Origin: Shinisaurus crocodilurus
Lineage: Eukaryota; Chordata; Lepidosauria; Squamata; Shinisauridae
DNA length: 64,000 nt
Reading direction: 5' to 3'
Assembly (NCBI GenBank): GCA_021292165.1
Contig: CM037877.1
Span: 303,060,063 to 303,124,062, forward strand
Shown here piece by piece: positions 1 through 13,000 of this stretch. The notes beneath the pieces are model-generated. The model was given only the letters and a program-made list of their open reading frames with translations. It was not told where the DNA came from and did no database searches. Positions within the stretch are counted from its first letter, which is position 1. Every line of letters starts with the position of its first letter. Both the position numbers and the translations under genes were made by a program.

Positions 1-861
1 AAATGTGCTTTGGACAAGGCGTCCCCTTGAGCAAGATGCCTTGAGTGGCCTGCCAGGGCCACTCGTGCAGCCGCCGTCGCCCATGGACCAGCGAGGGAAG
101 AAGCAGGCACGGCCCGCTATAGGGGAAGGAGACGGCAGGCGGGCCAACAAGGGCAGCGGCTGCCTGTTGCCAGGGCCAACCCAAGACATTTTGCTGCCTG
201 AGGTGCAGCAGCAAATGGCGTCCCCTACTGTCACCCCTACTAATACCCTAGACCAGCCAAGTTGTTTCAGCACCTGCGGCAGAAAATCTCGCAAGCACCT
301 CTCTTCCTCTGTGGTAGTAAAACTACAATAATAAATAATCTGCTGCTGCCCTTTCATGGCATCCAAAACCAGCTGCCTGAGGTTTCTATCTCACTCTGCC
401 TAATGGTAGGGCCGGCCCTGCCGCTCACTGCTGCTGCCGCCATTTGCACAGGTGGGTGGGCATGCGAGGGACAACGGCAGTGAGGGGCAGCCACGGGTCG
501 ACCGAGGGGCAGTAAGCCCTTCTGAGGGCCCGGGGCCTCGGCATCTGCCTGACAATGCCAGTCCTGAGAACAGCTAAGCACACGGCACGCTTCTTCTTTG
601 CTCACATAACAGGGGTTGAGACAACTGGATGAGAAGCACTGTATTACTATTTAAATTATAAGAATTCTTTCTAAATTGGCAGATATGCATATAAATTAGC
701 ATATGCAAATATTATGCAAATCGTTGTCCTCTTTTTTGGGGGGGTGATGCTTTCTCTTTTAGTTGGCAATGCATAAGTGGCCACCCTAGACACACACACC
801 CCGCCCCAGTCACATTGAAAGAACATGCAAGGGGGATTGGGGGGAACCACATGGCCTAGGC
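1..861. other. unassigned GC-rich flank
   Basis: No gene, splice pattern or repeat boundary could be supported here. Short open frames on both strands look like chance in GC-rich sequence; none shows a recognisable domain. An AT-rich patch lies near 640-720. Confidence 0.4.
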
Positions 862-1292
862 CAGTGATGGCGAACCTATGGCACGGGTGCCACAGCTGGC
901 ACGCAGGGACCTCTCTGTGGGCACTCGAGCCATTGGTCGCCAGATCGCGAAAAGACCGTCCCCTTCTGCATTCAGCGTCGGGTTTCCATAGTAACTCCTC
1001 TCCACTCATTCCTCGCTGGCCTCCACAGGCAGGCACACTCCAACATCTCCACCCCCAGAAGCGGACTGCGCAGGCACCCAGCCCTCCTTCCAACTGAACA
1101 GACAGCTCAGAAGCACAGCACCCGCGCGCCCGAATCTTTGCGCGCCCGGTGAAGAGCCATGCCCTGAGACAGAGCGGGGCGCGATTAGCTAGTGCCCCTT
1201 CCTCCTTGCCAAATTTAAGGCACTTTGAAATAAATAAGTTTGTTTTGTGTTGCAGTTTGGGCACTCGGGCTCAAAAAGGTTCACCATCACTG
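862..1292. mobile_element. hAT-type MITE with perfect 8-bp target duplication
   Basis: The ends are CAGTGATGGCGAACCT on the left and its near inverse AGGTTCACCATCACTG on the right, with one mismatch in 16. The element is flanked by a perfect 8-bp direct repeat, gcctaggc, at 854-861 and 1293-1300. A CA(G/A)-type end and an 8-bp duplication are hAT features. The interior has no transposase. The intact duplication suggests a fairly recent insertion. Confidence 0.85.
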
Positions 1293-1300
1293 GCCTAGGC

Positions 1301-2340
1301 CCAGGCCCCCGTGCAGCGCCCACATGGCCTGCCGCCCACAGGCTCAGTTAGTATGTGAAAGGGCGCTATACGAGTACCAATATACACATGTAGAGCCCCT
1401 CCACATGACAGAGCCAGCAGACCCAATCAGGTTCACCCTTCATTGCAGAGAATTTCTGCATGCATACATCAAGTTACCGGGTAGAGTCCCTTCACACATG
1501 AGCTAAGTATGCAGATGATGTGGCTGCTGTGTGCAGCCGTGGCACGTGGCAGGGCACATCTGTGCAGCCCCGCAAGCCCCCCAATACAACTTCTTTCCCT
1601 GTATGTGGGTCATCTGAACCCACCCTCTAAAAAGATTTCCATGCATCCAGTAGAATGAGATGGTAGAATCTCGAAGTGGTCTGGTGGACTGTACAACTTC
1701 AGACTAGGGGATACTATATTTGAATGATTCCCCTGTAAAAAAAAAAAAAAAAAAATCTCGACGGAATGAACTACTCCCTACTGTTCAAGCTTTTTTTGGA
1801 GGGTGGGGGGAGGTGTTACTGGCAAAAGTTTTACTTGTGCATGTTAGCGTTAAAAATATGCAACACCACATCGTCAGTCTCAAGTGGTACAGCCCACTCT
1901 ACTAGCGCAGGATTCTACCACTCCATTTATTAATTGCTACCCCAGCTTTTAATTCAGAAAGAATGTTGAAGGTGCCTTACAATTAGAGGGGGGCGGGGGG
2001 CGGAAATCCAATAATAATGAAAGTAAAACCTATTATAAATATATGCACAGTAAAAACTATTATAAAAACTAAATCTATGCACAGTAACATCAGTTGGCTA
2101 AAACAGCAGTAAAAGCAGAATACAAGCAAAGTTAAATCAAATAAGCATCACACACACACACACACGCACGGCAAATTTGCCCCGGGAAAATAAGACATCC
2201 ATGATCAAGCACCTCAAACTCCGGGATGGCCCTGGACGAGCAACCCTGGTGAGAGAATTCCAAAACCAAGGCACCGGTACCCACCGCCTAATCTCTGAGA
2301 ATGAGGACACCTGGAGTTTAGCCTCCAATGATCACCTTAA
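1301..2340. other. intergenic, low-information
   Basis: Contains an A-run near 1738-1755 and a CA repeat near 2148-2165. The stretch 2180-2335 resembles the non-coding part of common squamate L2-like repeats but has no defined ends. No gene seen. Confidence 0.35.
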
Positions 2341-2467
2341 CAGCCTTCCCCAACCTGATGCCCTCCAGATGCATTGGACTACAACTCCCAGAATCCCCCA
2401 GGCAGCATGGAGGACTCTGGGAATTCTAGTCCAACACATCTGAAAGGCACCGGGTTGGGGAAGGCTG
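2341..2467. mobile_element. fold-back MITE, CAGCCTTCCCCAACC family
   Basis: The ends CAGCCTTCCCCAACC and GGTTGGGGAAGGCTG are exact inverse complements and the interior is a near palindrome. No clear target duplication is left. The same family recurs, whole or in halves, near 12884, 13487, 16040, 29085, 31514, 34934, 39120, 40900, 41455, 47524 and 49885. Confidence 0.75.
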
Positions 2468-4967
2468 GCTTAGAGAATAGGCAGGTTCACATGGAAGCAT
2501 AGGCAGCCTTGCCCTTCGCTGTATAAGGGCGTCACAGGTTCAAACCAGCACTTTGAATTGGGCCTGGAAATGGACAGGGAAGGTGGAGAAGTGGTTTTAA
2601 ACCTGGCAAGATGTTTTGAGACCAATCAGTTCCAGTTCACAACCTCGCAGCTGTTTCAGACTCAATTGGAGGCACTACTCTTCAAGGGCAGCCCCATGTG
2701 CAACACATTGCAGTAGTCTAAGGCAGATGCCTGGATGCTTGAAGCTGAGAGAATAATGGCTTGCCTCAGGCCACTCAAGGTATAACAGCATATTTTAATT
2801 GTTGGCTTGTAAGTTACTTAGGGTGCAATCCTATACATGTTTAAACAAAGTCCTGGCTGGGGCATGCTGGGAGTTGTAGGGCTTTCTTCTCTCTAAGGCT
2901 ATTTGGCAGAAAGGTGTGGGATTATCAACAGAAAAATGTAATTTCGTGGCTGAAGTGAAATTTGCACCCAGCTCTCCCTAGTTAACAGTATTGGCCTCTA
3001 TATTATTATTAATATTCATTGACAGAAAGTTAAGGTAGGGTAGCACCCCAAGTGAGAAAGATGGGAAGGCTCCAAATTTCACCTTAGTGCTAAACTCACA
3101 AGGTAGCTTTAGGCAAGCCAGTATCTCCCAGCCTCAGCTGTCCCCGCACCCCAATACACAATATATGGGATATTAATACAGCCTCATATAAAGTAGGTTA
3201 GATTACAGTGGATTTATATGACAAACTTTGAACATAGGAATGCACAACATAAATGCCAAGTAGAATTGTTACTTATTAATTGCATAAAACCGCTGTAATT
3301 TATAGTAGTACACATCACCATTATTTTTTTTAAAAAAAAACCTCCCTCAATGTGTCACTGTGCCAACCCACTCCCAGGCTCACCCAAGGCTCGTGCTCCA
3401 CCTTTTCAGAGGCCCCAAGGGAACCTACCCGCCCCTTGCTGGGCTGGACCCAGGTTGCCCACAAGTGTTCTCCAACCTCGGGTCCCCAGATGTTTTTGGC
3501 CTACAACTCCCAGCATGCCCCAGCCAGCGGACTGGCCCAAAACACAGCCAGCTCCACTCACTCCTGGCGACTGCTGCCAACTTTTTTTTCTAAACCGCCC
3601 CTGCGCCTGTGCCTTTCAAGACAGCTGCTCAATGAGGAAGCAATGCTTCTCACCGAGCTGTGAAAAGCTTTGCCTGCTGGTTGCAGCAGATCGAGCTGCT
3701 GTCAAGAGCACGGGAGCACCTTTCTGGGTCAGTTGGCACCCCTATTCCTGACCCACAAGCCAAAGCAAGTGATGTGCTACCTACACCAGCCAATGCAGAG
3801 AAGGAACGCCACTTTGAGGGTCAGCTTCGTATGGGTGGTATGCCCCATGCTGTGTGTTGCTTCAGCCTTCTGTGAGGCTCAGAGGACTGTTGCAGAACTT
3901 TGCATTTCCTACTCTTAGGAAATCAATATCTTTCTCCCACCACTTCTGGTTAGTAATCAGTCACGTCATGTAAATGTATTTATTTAGAGTATTTCTTAAT
4001 CACCCTTCTGAAGGACTACAGCGTGGCATACAAAAAACACGTCCAACATGAAGTGCTTGCGGAAGTTGCACATTCGTTTTAGAGACTTATCTCTTCCCTA
4101 CAGTAAGAGGCTCAGTTCCTTTCTACAACCACACGCAATAGCCACACGCTGCAGCTCCATCCTGGGGAAACTTTGCCCGAGAGGCGCAAGACAGACAGGG
4201 ACAGGTCTATCAATGGCTATTAGTCACAACAGCAAAATGTAATCTTCATTGTTTGGGGGCGAACTACAGATGGTTACCACCTTCAGGCTTGACATGTGAG
4301 CTTCCCGGAGGAATCTGTCTGCCCAATGTTGGGAGACAGAAAGCTAGGCTAGATAGAACTTTAGTCTGATCCAGTAAGGCAGCTCTTGAGTCTTAAAGAT
4401 ATGAAGCTTCCCTCCATAAAAAGGGGCCACCCTTCTACAGATCAAAGCTTGAAGGGTGTCACTGCACCCCTGTGCACTCTCCAGTAGAAGGTCTACTTGT
4501 CACAAATAGCTGAGGAGGAAAGCTGGACTGGACTGTGTTTGCCTGCAGGTGGGGGCTCATGCAGCTGAATGCTCCTTTATCCAAGAGGGGGGGCGGATCC
4601 CTGCACACAGAAAACAAAACTTTCGGGGAGAAAGGCTGGGCTAGAATCCTTCTTTGTAGCATCTAGTTTTCAATGCGAAAGAAATTATTTTTATTTTACT
4701 TTTGTATGGAGGAGTAAACCACCCCATGGGCCCCCCTGCCTCGCATCTGCAAGCTGAAGTTTACAACCTCAGTTGTTATTGGAATCAGGCCTTTAGGTCC
4801 CAGTGCTAGAGGAAGTGCAAACCTGAACATTGGGAGACCGCAAGTTTCTGTTTCTCCCTCCAGGATGAGAATAGTACAGATTAGGATGGCCAGCCCTCCA
4901 CAAACAGTAGCTCCTGTGCTACACATGGGCAGAAATTCCACAGATGTGCCTTTTTTTAAAAAGAGGA
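2468..4967. other. intergenic with degenerate repeats
   Basis: Holds an old CORE-SINE-like stretch near 3010-3140 and a half copy of the CAGTGTTCTCC hairpin MITE near 3464-3530. The three overlapping open frames near 3350-3750 run through that MITE and are not credible genes. Confidence 0.35.
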
Positions 4968-5127
4968 ACAGTGTGCTATAGTGGCTAGCGTTGGACTAGG
5001 ACCAGGTTCAAATCTCTATTCAGCCATGAAGCTCACTGGGTGGCTTTTAGGTCATTCAGTATCTCTCAGCCTAACTTACTGCACAGGGTTGTTATTCAAG
5101 AGAGGGAGAGGGAGGGAGCGAGCGAGC
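4968..5127 (+). mobile_element. tRNA/CORE-type SINE, partial
   Basis: The stretch reads as a degenerate tRNA-like head (ggttcaaat, a B-box) followed by the central block 'agctcactggg...cagcctaac...acagggttgtt' shared with other SINE copies in the window. The 3' tail is missing. Confidence 0.6.
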
Positions 5128-5429
5128 ATGAATGATGTATGCCACCTGACCTTTTATGGAGGAAGGGCAGGATTTTTAAAAATATCAAAGAATACATTTT
5201 CCTTTCATGGAACTGAAGTGATTGGGAAAACACAACTGTGGAACTTCTGCCTCACGAAACAGCAATTCAAAAAACAAAACATAGGCGCCTCAGTTATAGC
5301 AACAACTACATGGGATACATCCAGCTACTTCTCACTTCCACAGCAGCAAGGGACATGTCAGTATCATGAGGCACAAAGGGAGCTTCTGACAAAAAAAAAT
5401 TCTTCTCAAATCTTTTTTTAAAAATTCCG

Positions 5430-5640
5430 CAACTCATGTTAGAGTGTTGGACTGGGACTCGGGAGATCTGGGTTCTAGTCCCTGCTCAGCCATGAAACTC
5501 ACTGGGTGACTTTGGGCCAGTCACTGACTTTCAGCCTAACCTACCTCACAGGGTTGTTGAGAGGAGGATTATGTAAGCCGCCTTGGGTTCCTTGCAGGAA
5601 AAAAGGCGGGGTATAAATATAATAAATAAAATAAATGAAT
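5430..5640 (+). mobile_element. tRNA/CORE-type SINE, nearly complete
   Basis: A tRNA-like head with ggttctagtcc as B box is followed by a MIR-like core (gtgactttgggccagtcac) and a tail ending gccttgggttcc...ggtataaat plus (aata)n. The layout matches CORE-SINEs mobilised by L2-type LINEs. Opposite-strand copies of the same family lie near 45400-45636 and 62884-63125. Confidence 0.75.
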
Positions 5641-5813
5641 TAAACACTGTAAAGGGCAAACTGCTCAAATCACCTGGCACAGTCTCTTTGCCCTGAAAAC
5701 ATTCCTGGCTCAGTTTGAATCTCAGGAAATGTTGATTTCAAAATAATTATCAAAGTAATTATCAAATTACTTTCCTTCGGTCTGCATGCCACTTGCTTGA
5801 GGTGTTCTGCCAT

Positions 5814-5956
5814 CAAAACATTAACCCATCCTTAACAAGGAGTGGCAGCTGGCTGCCGCTGAATAAAACTCTGAGGCGTGGGCCAAAACATTAACCCATC
5901 CTTAACAAGGAGTGGCAGCTGGCTGCCGCTGAATAAAACTCTGAGGCGTGGGCCAA
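5814..5956. repeat. perfect 70-bp tandem duplication
   Basis: Positions 5814-5883 are repeated without a mismatch at 5884-5953, and identity runs three bases further. Unit boundaries share no transposon signature. It looks like a recent slippage or end-joining duplication of single-copy sequence. Confidence 0.95.
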
Positions 5957-6033
5957 GAGAGTTCGCTTGGGCATGGAGTGTCAGGACCACGTACAAAGGG
6001 GGTGCGGGTGAACTGAGCCCCTGCAGACACCCA

Positions 6034-6064
<31 letters not shown>

Positions 6065-6169
6065 AAGTCACTGTCCAACGAAAGACGGCATCGTAAACCA
6101 CCCCGAGGGCATTCGCCAGTTGGGCGGCATACAAATCTAATAAATAAATAAAGCAAACTAGATCTCAAT

Positions 6170-6570
6170 TGTGGAAACAAAAGTAGGCCTCAAAACTTTA
6201 GTTCAGAAACGTGCGTTGAATTAGATGGGATGGGGGACAAAGAGTGAAAATGTTCTTATCTGTTCAGCCTGAAATCTTTCAATGCTGTGAGAGCTTGTTA
6301 CTCGCTTGCACCGTAGTGATAAGCATGTCTTCATGCTGTATTCTTTGTTAGCCAGCCAGAAAGTATGTGCATTACCTCATGCAGAAAAACCTTATCTCTT
6401 GGCTTGCCTATGATATATATAAACTGTATGCTTTCTTTTCCTTGGGCAGAGATCTCCTGACTGCCTGGTGATGCCGGGCTGAGACTCTCTCCCTGCAGAC
6501 TGCTTATACCCCCAATAAAGCGGTTCTAATAGATCTGATCTAAAAACAACATGAAGCTGTTTCTTCCACA
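6170..6570 (+). mobile_element. solo LTR of an endogenous retrovirus
   Basis: The segment begins TGTGGAA and ends TTCCACA and is flanked by CAAT on both sides (6166-6169 and 6571-6574). A 4-bp duplication fits gammaretrovirus-like integration. Inside are a TATA-like tatatataaactg near 6415 and a plus-strand AATAAA near 6513. No internal viral genes are present, so this is a recombined solo LTR. Confidence 0.8.
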
Positions 6571-6893
6571 CAATTTCTCCAACATTATGAAAGATGGAAG
6601 CAGAATAAACTATTGCCTCCTATGCCGCTGATCTGCAACTAGCTTACCAAGTCTATTACACTACCCTCCGCCATTTTCCATTTGCTCGTGTGTGGCGTTC
6701 TTTCCTTCCCATGCCCAAGATGCTATCGGAAGCATGAGGAGCAGGAGAGAACGGGCAACTGGAACAGGGAAGCAGACATTATGACCTGTGCTTACCAACT
6801 GCTATCCTACACCAAACTCCACAGAGGAATGACTGGATGTGATCGATAACAGGGAAAGAGACACAGCTGACCAACCCAATTTAAGGTTGATTC

Positions 6894-6899
6894 TTTATT
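6894..6899 (-). promoter_or_regulatory. probable CD2BP2 poly(A) signal
   Basis: AATAAA on the minus strand lies about 190 bases after the CD2BP2 stop codon, which implies a short 3' UTR. No competing signal was noticed between it and the stop. Confidence 0.65.
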
Positions 6900-7085
6900 T
6901 CTCACAAAATCTGAAACATCCTCAGAATTCGATAGTGAATCAAACCTCTCCCCGCTCTGCAAACACACTCACGCACACACACCCCTTCCCAGGCCCCCAC
7001 CCCCTAAAGTCCAGCAAGGTCTTTCAGTCTGCCGCTGCGTTGAGTTCCATCTGTCGCACTCCATGGGGCGGGAGGCAGGTTCCGA

Positions 7086-10000
7086 TCACGTGTAGAGGTC
7101 AAAATCAATGCGCTTGGAATTGTAGAACTGACCCTCAGAATTATCTGCCTTCCGGCAGTAAACCCCATCAGGGAAATAGCCTTGTGATACCCAGTCCTGG
7201 AGAGATACAGAAGAGAGTGTGACAGAGAAAGGAAATGGAACTGGAAAGAAAAAGGAACAGAACCAACAAGCATTGAGGCCAGCAGTTAATGTAACCCATC
7301 AATGTTGGATTCAAATACTTAATGTTTGCATATCAAAAGGGCCAACCCAAACTCAAAACTGATCGAGAATAAGCAAATAGCTGAAGCCAGTTGTTGCACA
7401 CAAACAACACGGGATGCAACACAGCAGAACAGCAGAATCACTCATTAAGTCAACCGTTTTTTCAAAGTAGAAAGAGGAAGAGAAGATAGTTAAGGGCTTA
7501 AAACTTGTTTTATGATGAAAGCTGAGATTCCCTGAAAGCTGAATTCTGCCCCTAATATTCCGTTTTCGGCTTGAGACTGCACAGCAGACACAGCCTGGAG
7601 CCATACTTCTTCCAAAATGTGTTCTAGCAAAGCCAATACAAGGTAGTTCCAGAAATACACCTCGTAGGGATCCTGAACGGTCAAACCTGGAATGTGGCTG
7701 GTTTTGTTAAAAAGCCCTCTCCCACCATTTACTTTTGGGGCAGGGATGGGATGCCAGAAAAAATACATGTTTTAAGATATGCACAGCCCACGTCACCTAG
7801 GACACACTGGCATGGATCCTGGGCCCCTGGCGTAGTGGCGTAATATCAAGCAAACTCCTTGAATGTTTAACACACACACGCACACACACCTCCAACTCTA
7901 TAGGGTGGTTGTGGGTTTGTTTGTTTTTTTATAACAACAACCTCTGCAAACGGAAGTGCAGCAGTAAAGGTTAACAAAATTATCTTTATGGAAACTGATT
8001 GCATTAGTGTTCAAAAATCCTTGATTCAGCCACTGCAAATAAGGAAACTTTAGTAGTGGCATTTTTTTTCTTGCTTGTCTGATATGCTCACAATGTCCAA
8101 CCCACTTTAGGAGGCAGGCCCCAGTGACATGCGCCACTCAAACATTCTTCAAAGGCAGCCCCGGTGACTGGATCAAGTAATCAGCAACAATAAATGAACA
8201 TGAAAGACCAAAGAATTGGAGACAGGAATGCATATAAGGGGTAACTAACTTAAACAACAAAATAGGGAAAAAAGGATAATGAAAGGATGAAGAAGCAAAA
8301 GGAGAAAGTGATCAGCCAGAGGGTGACAATACAGGTGGAAAGAAAGGACATTAACAGGAAGATGAATGAAGAAACAAGAACAGTGAAGACAAGACAAGAA
8401 AGACACAGACAAAAAAATCTGGAAGTGAATTAACAGTGGTCCATCTGCCGCCCTACCTTCAGTCTCTTACCTGCATCTGTGAGCTGCTAAAGGGGCCATA
8501 TAGTTCAGAGGTGTTTGTGTTCTCCCATTTATATTCCCACATCACCTCGGAGAGAGTGTTGTCATCATGCTGCTGCTGCCCCTCACTTGCCGCTGTTGGA
8601 GAGCATTAGAATGTGTCAGGTTGCTGACTCCACCTTAATCCCAACAACTAAGAACGGAAACACACGACTGGGACCATCCCATGGTGCAGGTCTAGCTGGG
8701 CTGTACTATAAAACATCAGGGTGACAGGGACCGCATGCTTGAATGCTTTCTCACAAAAGCACCCTGCGTACAGAAACCTCATGTATCAGGGAGAATACTA
8801 GGCTGGAGACCTTTCCCCCCGATACACTCATTTTCTAAGTGCAGGGAAAAGCATGATCCCTCACCTGCATTGGTAACGCTCAGCAAAGAACTGCACCGTG
8901 TGAATCTCTGGCCCGTGCGTTCCCACTTTAGGACTTCCTTTTCCACTCCCTCCCCAGAAGCACACAGTCCTCAACCGCCCAAGGACTCTCACCCGCCAGC
9001 GTCTTCTCCCCCAGTTTCGCTTCATCAATATCCTCCGCAAACATATCGAGTTCCGGCTCAGCAGCGGAAGGTGCTGCGGGAGGATGCTCCAGTGCCCGCA
9101 GCCTCAGTGCCAACTTCTCCCGGGTTTCCTGGTAGATTTCATACACGCCTCGTGCCACCATTTGGTCGGCCAGGCCTGACAGGCGCTCCAGCTGCTCTTT
9201 CCGCTCAGGCGACCCGGGGTTCTGGGAATCGCCTTCCTCTGCCGATTCTGCTTCCTCTGCCTTGAGGCGGCTCCAGGGCCTGCGCTGACGCCCACTGCTC
9301 TTGGGCCCACCCTTGACTCCAAGCCTTTGAATGGCTCTAGCCACTGTCTCACCAGGGAGCACTAAATCCACCATCCCTTCCAGCAGCTCCTTCTTGTCTA
9401 AAGGCGCCCGGCCGACGTCAAGGTCATCATCTTCATCCTCCTCCTCATCATCCACAGAATCTAGTGGGGGTTTCTTCCGACCGGGAGGCTGCTCCTTTAT
9501 CTTGACCTGGTGGGAAGGAGAGAGGGACGGGTGAGGCCGGAAGAGAGAACTGATATATCAGTAAAAACGTACGACTCTCAGGCCTGAACTCTAGTGGATG
9601 CCTAAGCTAGTAATGCCATGCTTTCCCTTCACTGTTCCTCTTGTAATTTTCCCAAGGATCACATCAGCCTTGTTTAATGCAATGTTACACCACTGGCTGT
9701 TCAGTTCTATCCTTGTGGTAGTGAAGGGGTGGGTGAGCGAAGGACAGGTTGCTTACCTGTAACTGTAGTTCTTCGAGTGGTCATCTGTGCATTCACACAC
9801 ATATGGGTTCTCTGCGCCTGCGCTGAGATAGTTCGGAAACTTCTTTAGCTGAGATGAGCCGGGCGGGAGCCCCTCCCCCTCACGCGTGCTCCTTAGCGCG
9901 GCTCCCGCCCGTCTCCTCAGTTCCCTGAGACCGCCTATTGCGACCCTCGGGACCGAGGATGATTTAGAATCTCACATACATTCCTTCGATCCCGATGGAA

Positions 10001-13000
10001 ATCGAGATCGATAAACAGAAGAAAAATTGGCCCATCCCATTTCCACCTGGGTATCCATCGAACTTGATGCAGACACCGAGAGGGGAAGGAACTGAGGAGA
10101 CAGGCGGGAGCCGCGCGAGGGGAGCGGGAGCCGCGCGAGGGGGAGCGGGAGCCGCGCGAGGGGGAGCGGGAGCCGCGCGAGGGGGACGGGAGCCGCGCGA
10201 GGGGAGGGCTGCCGCGCGAGGGGGCTGCCGCGCGAGGGGAGGGCTGCCGCGCGAGGGGGAGGGCTGCCGCGCGAGGGGAGGGGCTGCCGCGCGAGGGGAG
10301 GGGCTGCCGCGCGAGGGAGGGGCTGCCGCGCGAGGGGAAGGGGCTGCCGCGCGAGGGGGAGGGGCTGCCGCGCGAGGGGGAGGGGCTCCCGCCCGGCTCA
10401 CCTCAGCTAAAGAACGATCTCAGCGCAGGCGCAGAGAACCCATATGTGTGTGAAGCACAGAGACCACGAAGAAGAACAACAACATTCTTTCTATTTACTT
10501 CATTTTAAAATGTTACTCCTGGATCTATTTTCAACAACTGCAATCAATTTTCAAAAGCTAGTACAATTCTAAAATATAAATGTCGTGATAAACATACCAA
10601 TGAAAAATCGACGTCCAAGCCCACTTCGCCATCTCACCCATTCTCACAACTTTCCTTGCAGTTATTCCCATTTTGCATGGGGGGTTGGTGAGTTTACTGT
10701 TGGGGAGCCCCACATTCAAATCCCTACTCAGCCAAGAAGCTCACTGGGCGAGGGGAAGGGCACCTTGGACAAGCTAAGCCTATCTTGCCTCAGAATTGCT
10801 TCAAGTGCCATAGGGTTCAAGGGTCATAAAGAAAAAGTCTAAACTACATCATTTTACAGACATCAAAGTTTAGATATATTTCTGATTACCCAAGCCACCC
10901 AGAACCAGGCTCGGAGGCCGACATAATCTTGTCCATTCTTCCGCTGTGGCTTCCTCTGCAGGTCGTTTCAGAATCTCTGTATTCATAGTTGCATAATGCA
11001 AGTGCAAGAAACTGCTATTCTGCAGCAGGTACAAATTTCTGCACTCCTATGGGGTGGTCAGAGATTCCACAGACTCTCTACATACTGTAGGAACAACCAT
11101 GGTTCGTCACTCCTATGGGCAAGAAGACCTGGTTTGCACCAGCTGTTCTGCACTGGCCATCTTACCCAGTCGATGTTGTCCAACCAGTTGTCCCGGATCA
11201 TGGCCTCTTTCTTCAGGAAGTAGTTGCCCTCTGAATCAAAATGACCTTCTTCCATCTCCTCCTGCAAATTGAATGGGGTGATCCGTACACCATCTTCATA
11301 GTCAATAGTGGCGGATTCCTGCCCTACAGGGGTAAATTGAGAAAAAATCAATTTGACAGACCAGCCTCCTCTAAGACTGGCCTAAAATTACTGCAGGGTT
11401 AGCATACTAATTACTGGAGCAGGAAGAACGAGCAACCAGGAATCCTTCTACCCTCCACACTCCCTAGCAGAGGGGTGGGCAACTTTGGAAGGTCCGGGGT
11501 CCATTTTTGCCTGCTGGACCATCCCCCCACCCCCTCATGGTGTCCCCCAAAATAAAAACATTAATATTAATTTTTTTAAAAAATGGTGTCTGAAGCAAGC
11601 TAATTTTGATGCTTTTGGTGCACTGTAGCTGCTACAGAGCACTAAAGGGGTTTTTAAAACGAGTCAAAATAGCCACTACTAACACCTTTGAAAAAAATAT
11701 ATATTGGTGGGCAGTGGAGGCAGCGGTAGCTGCATACAGCCCACGTGTTGCCTCCCCTGCCCTAGCACTTCCTTATTGTGCATGCATATATTTTTGCTCA
11801 GCACTCTCGCCATGGCTTCAGAGGGCTCAGTGATGGGAAGCCAAGGTGCTTAAGAGTGCTCACCGCCAGAATGAACCTAGGCTTTCCCTTGGGCTCTAGA
11901 GGGGAAGGCTGAGGATGGCCATTGTAGCAGCAAGTGGCCATGGTACCCCATGCACCTCTGTTGACCCCCACCCAAACAAGCCCCTACGTCTCTACCCCAT
12001 TCGGAGCTGAACTGGGGAGCAAAGGACTGTCCCTGACCTCTCGAAGTGTAGCACAAGGTCAGGGAATAAGGCTGCAATCCTATGTGCAGTGACGTGGGAG
12101 TAAACCTCACTGAACACAAGGGAACTTAGTTCCGAGTAAATGTGTACAGGACTGTGCTGAAAAGAGTGGCAGTGTTCTGATGACCAAACGTTTGACTGGC
12201 AAGGCCAACCAAAATTTGTGGTATACCTACACACAGACACGTCAGTACACAGATATACTGACTTACCCTAAAGGATGTTTTAAGGATTACAGAAATAATG
12301 TCTACAAAGGGCTCTGAACGATTAGCGTTTATATAGTTTTTCCTAAGTACTGAAATGGCCACTGAGTAGCTTGATTTCCCTTCGGACAGCCATATCCACA
12401 TTGCTGGCACCCCAAACACAAGCAGCCCCTCTTATCTTTACAGCCAGAGGAACCAGAAACTTGCTTTTTGTTTTTGAATAATGACCTGAGAATACTGAGT
12501 TCTAGTATAAAAATGTACATCCTCCCCCACCCCACGGTCCCAGTTTCATACTTGCCTTCCACATCATCTGAGGCAAGGATATCATATTTACTTCCTCGCC
12601 CTTCATCCTCTTCGTCATCCTCCTCATCACTGTCCAAGGAGTGCTTGCCCTTAAAGCGGCTGCCTGGCCCGCCAATGGCAGGTTCCACCAGCTATTCACA
12701 AGACAGAGAAATGGTGTTGAAATTCTGTATTTGGAGACTGATGTGCCTGACCCTTTCCCCCCAGTGTCACCAGTTTACAGCTTCTTCGGGAAGTACAGTC
12801 TCTTGGTTTTTACATGATTTTTTAAAAATGGTACAGAGACAGTTTCCTGTTGGCCTTGCCTCCTAAATACCAAACTATAGAACAGACTTTCCCAACCTGG
12901 GTCCCTCCAGATATTTTGGCCTACAACTCCCACGAGGTCAAGCCAGCATGGCCATTGGTTTATTTATTTTAGAATATGTATATACCGCTTCCCATTTTTC

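Noticed and set aside
9964..10453. Two long overlapping frames rich in Arg, Gly, Ala or Pro, Ser
   Set aside because: They are the two strands of a 20-bp minisatellite and show no protein-like composition outside it.
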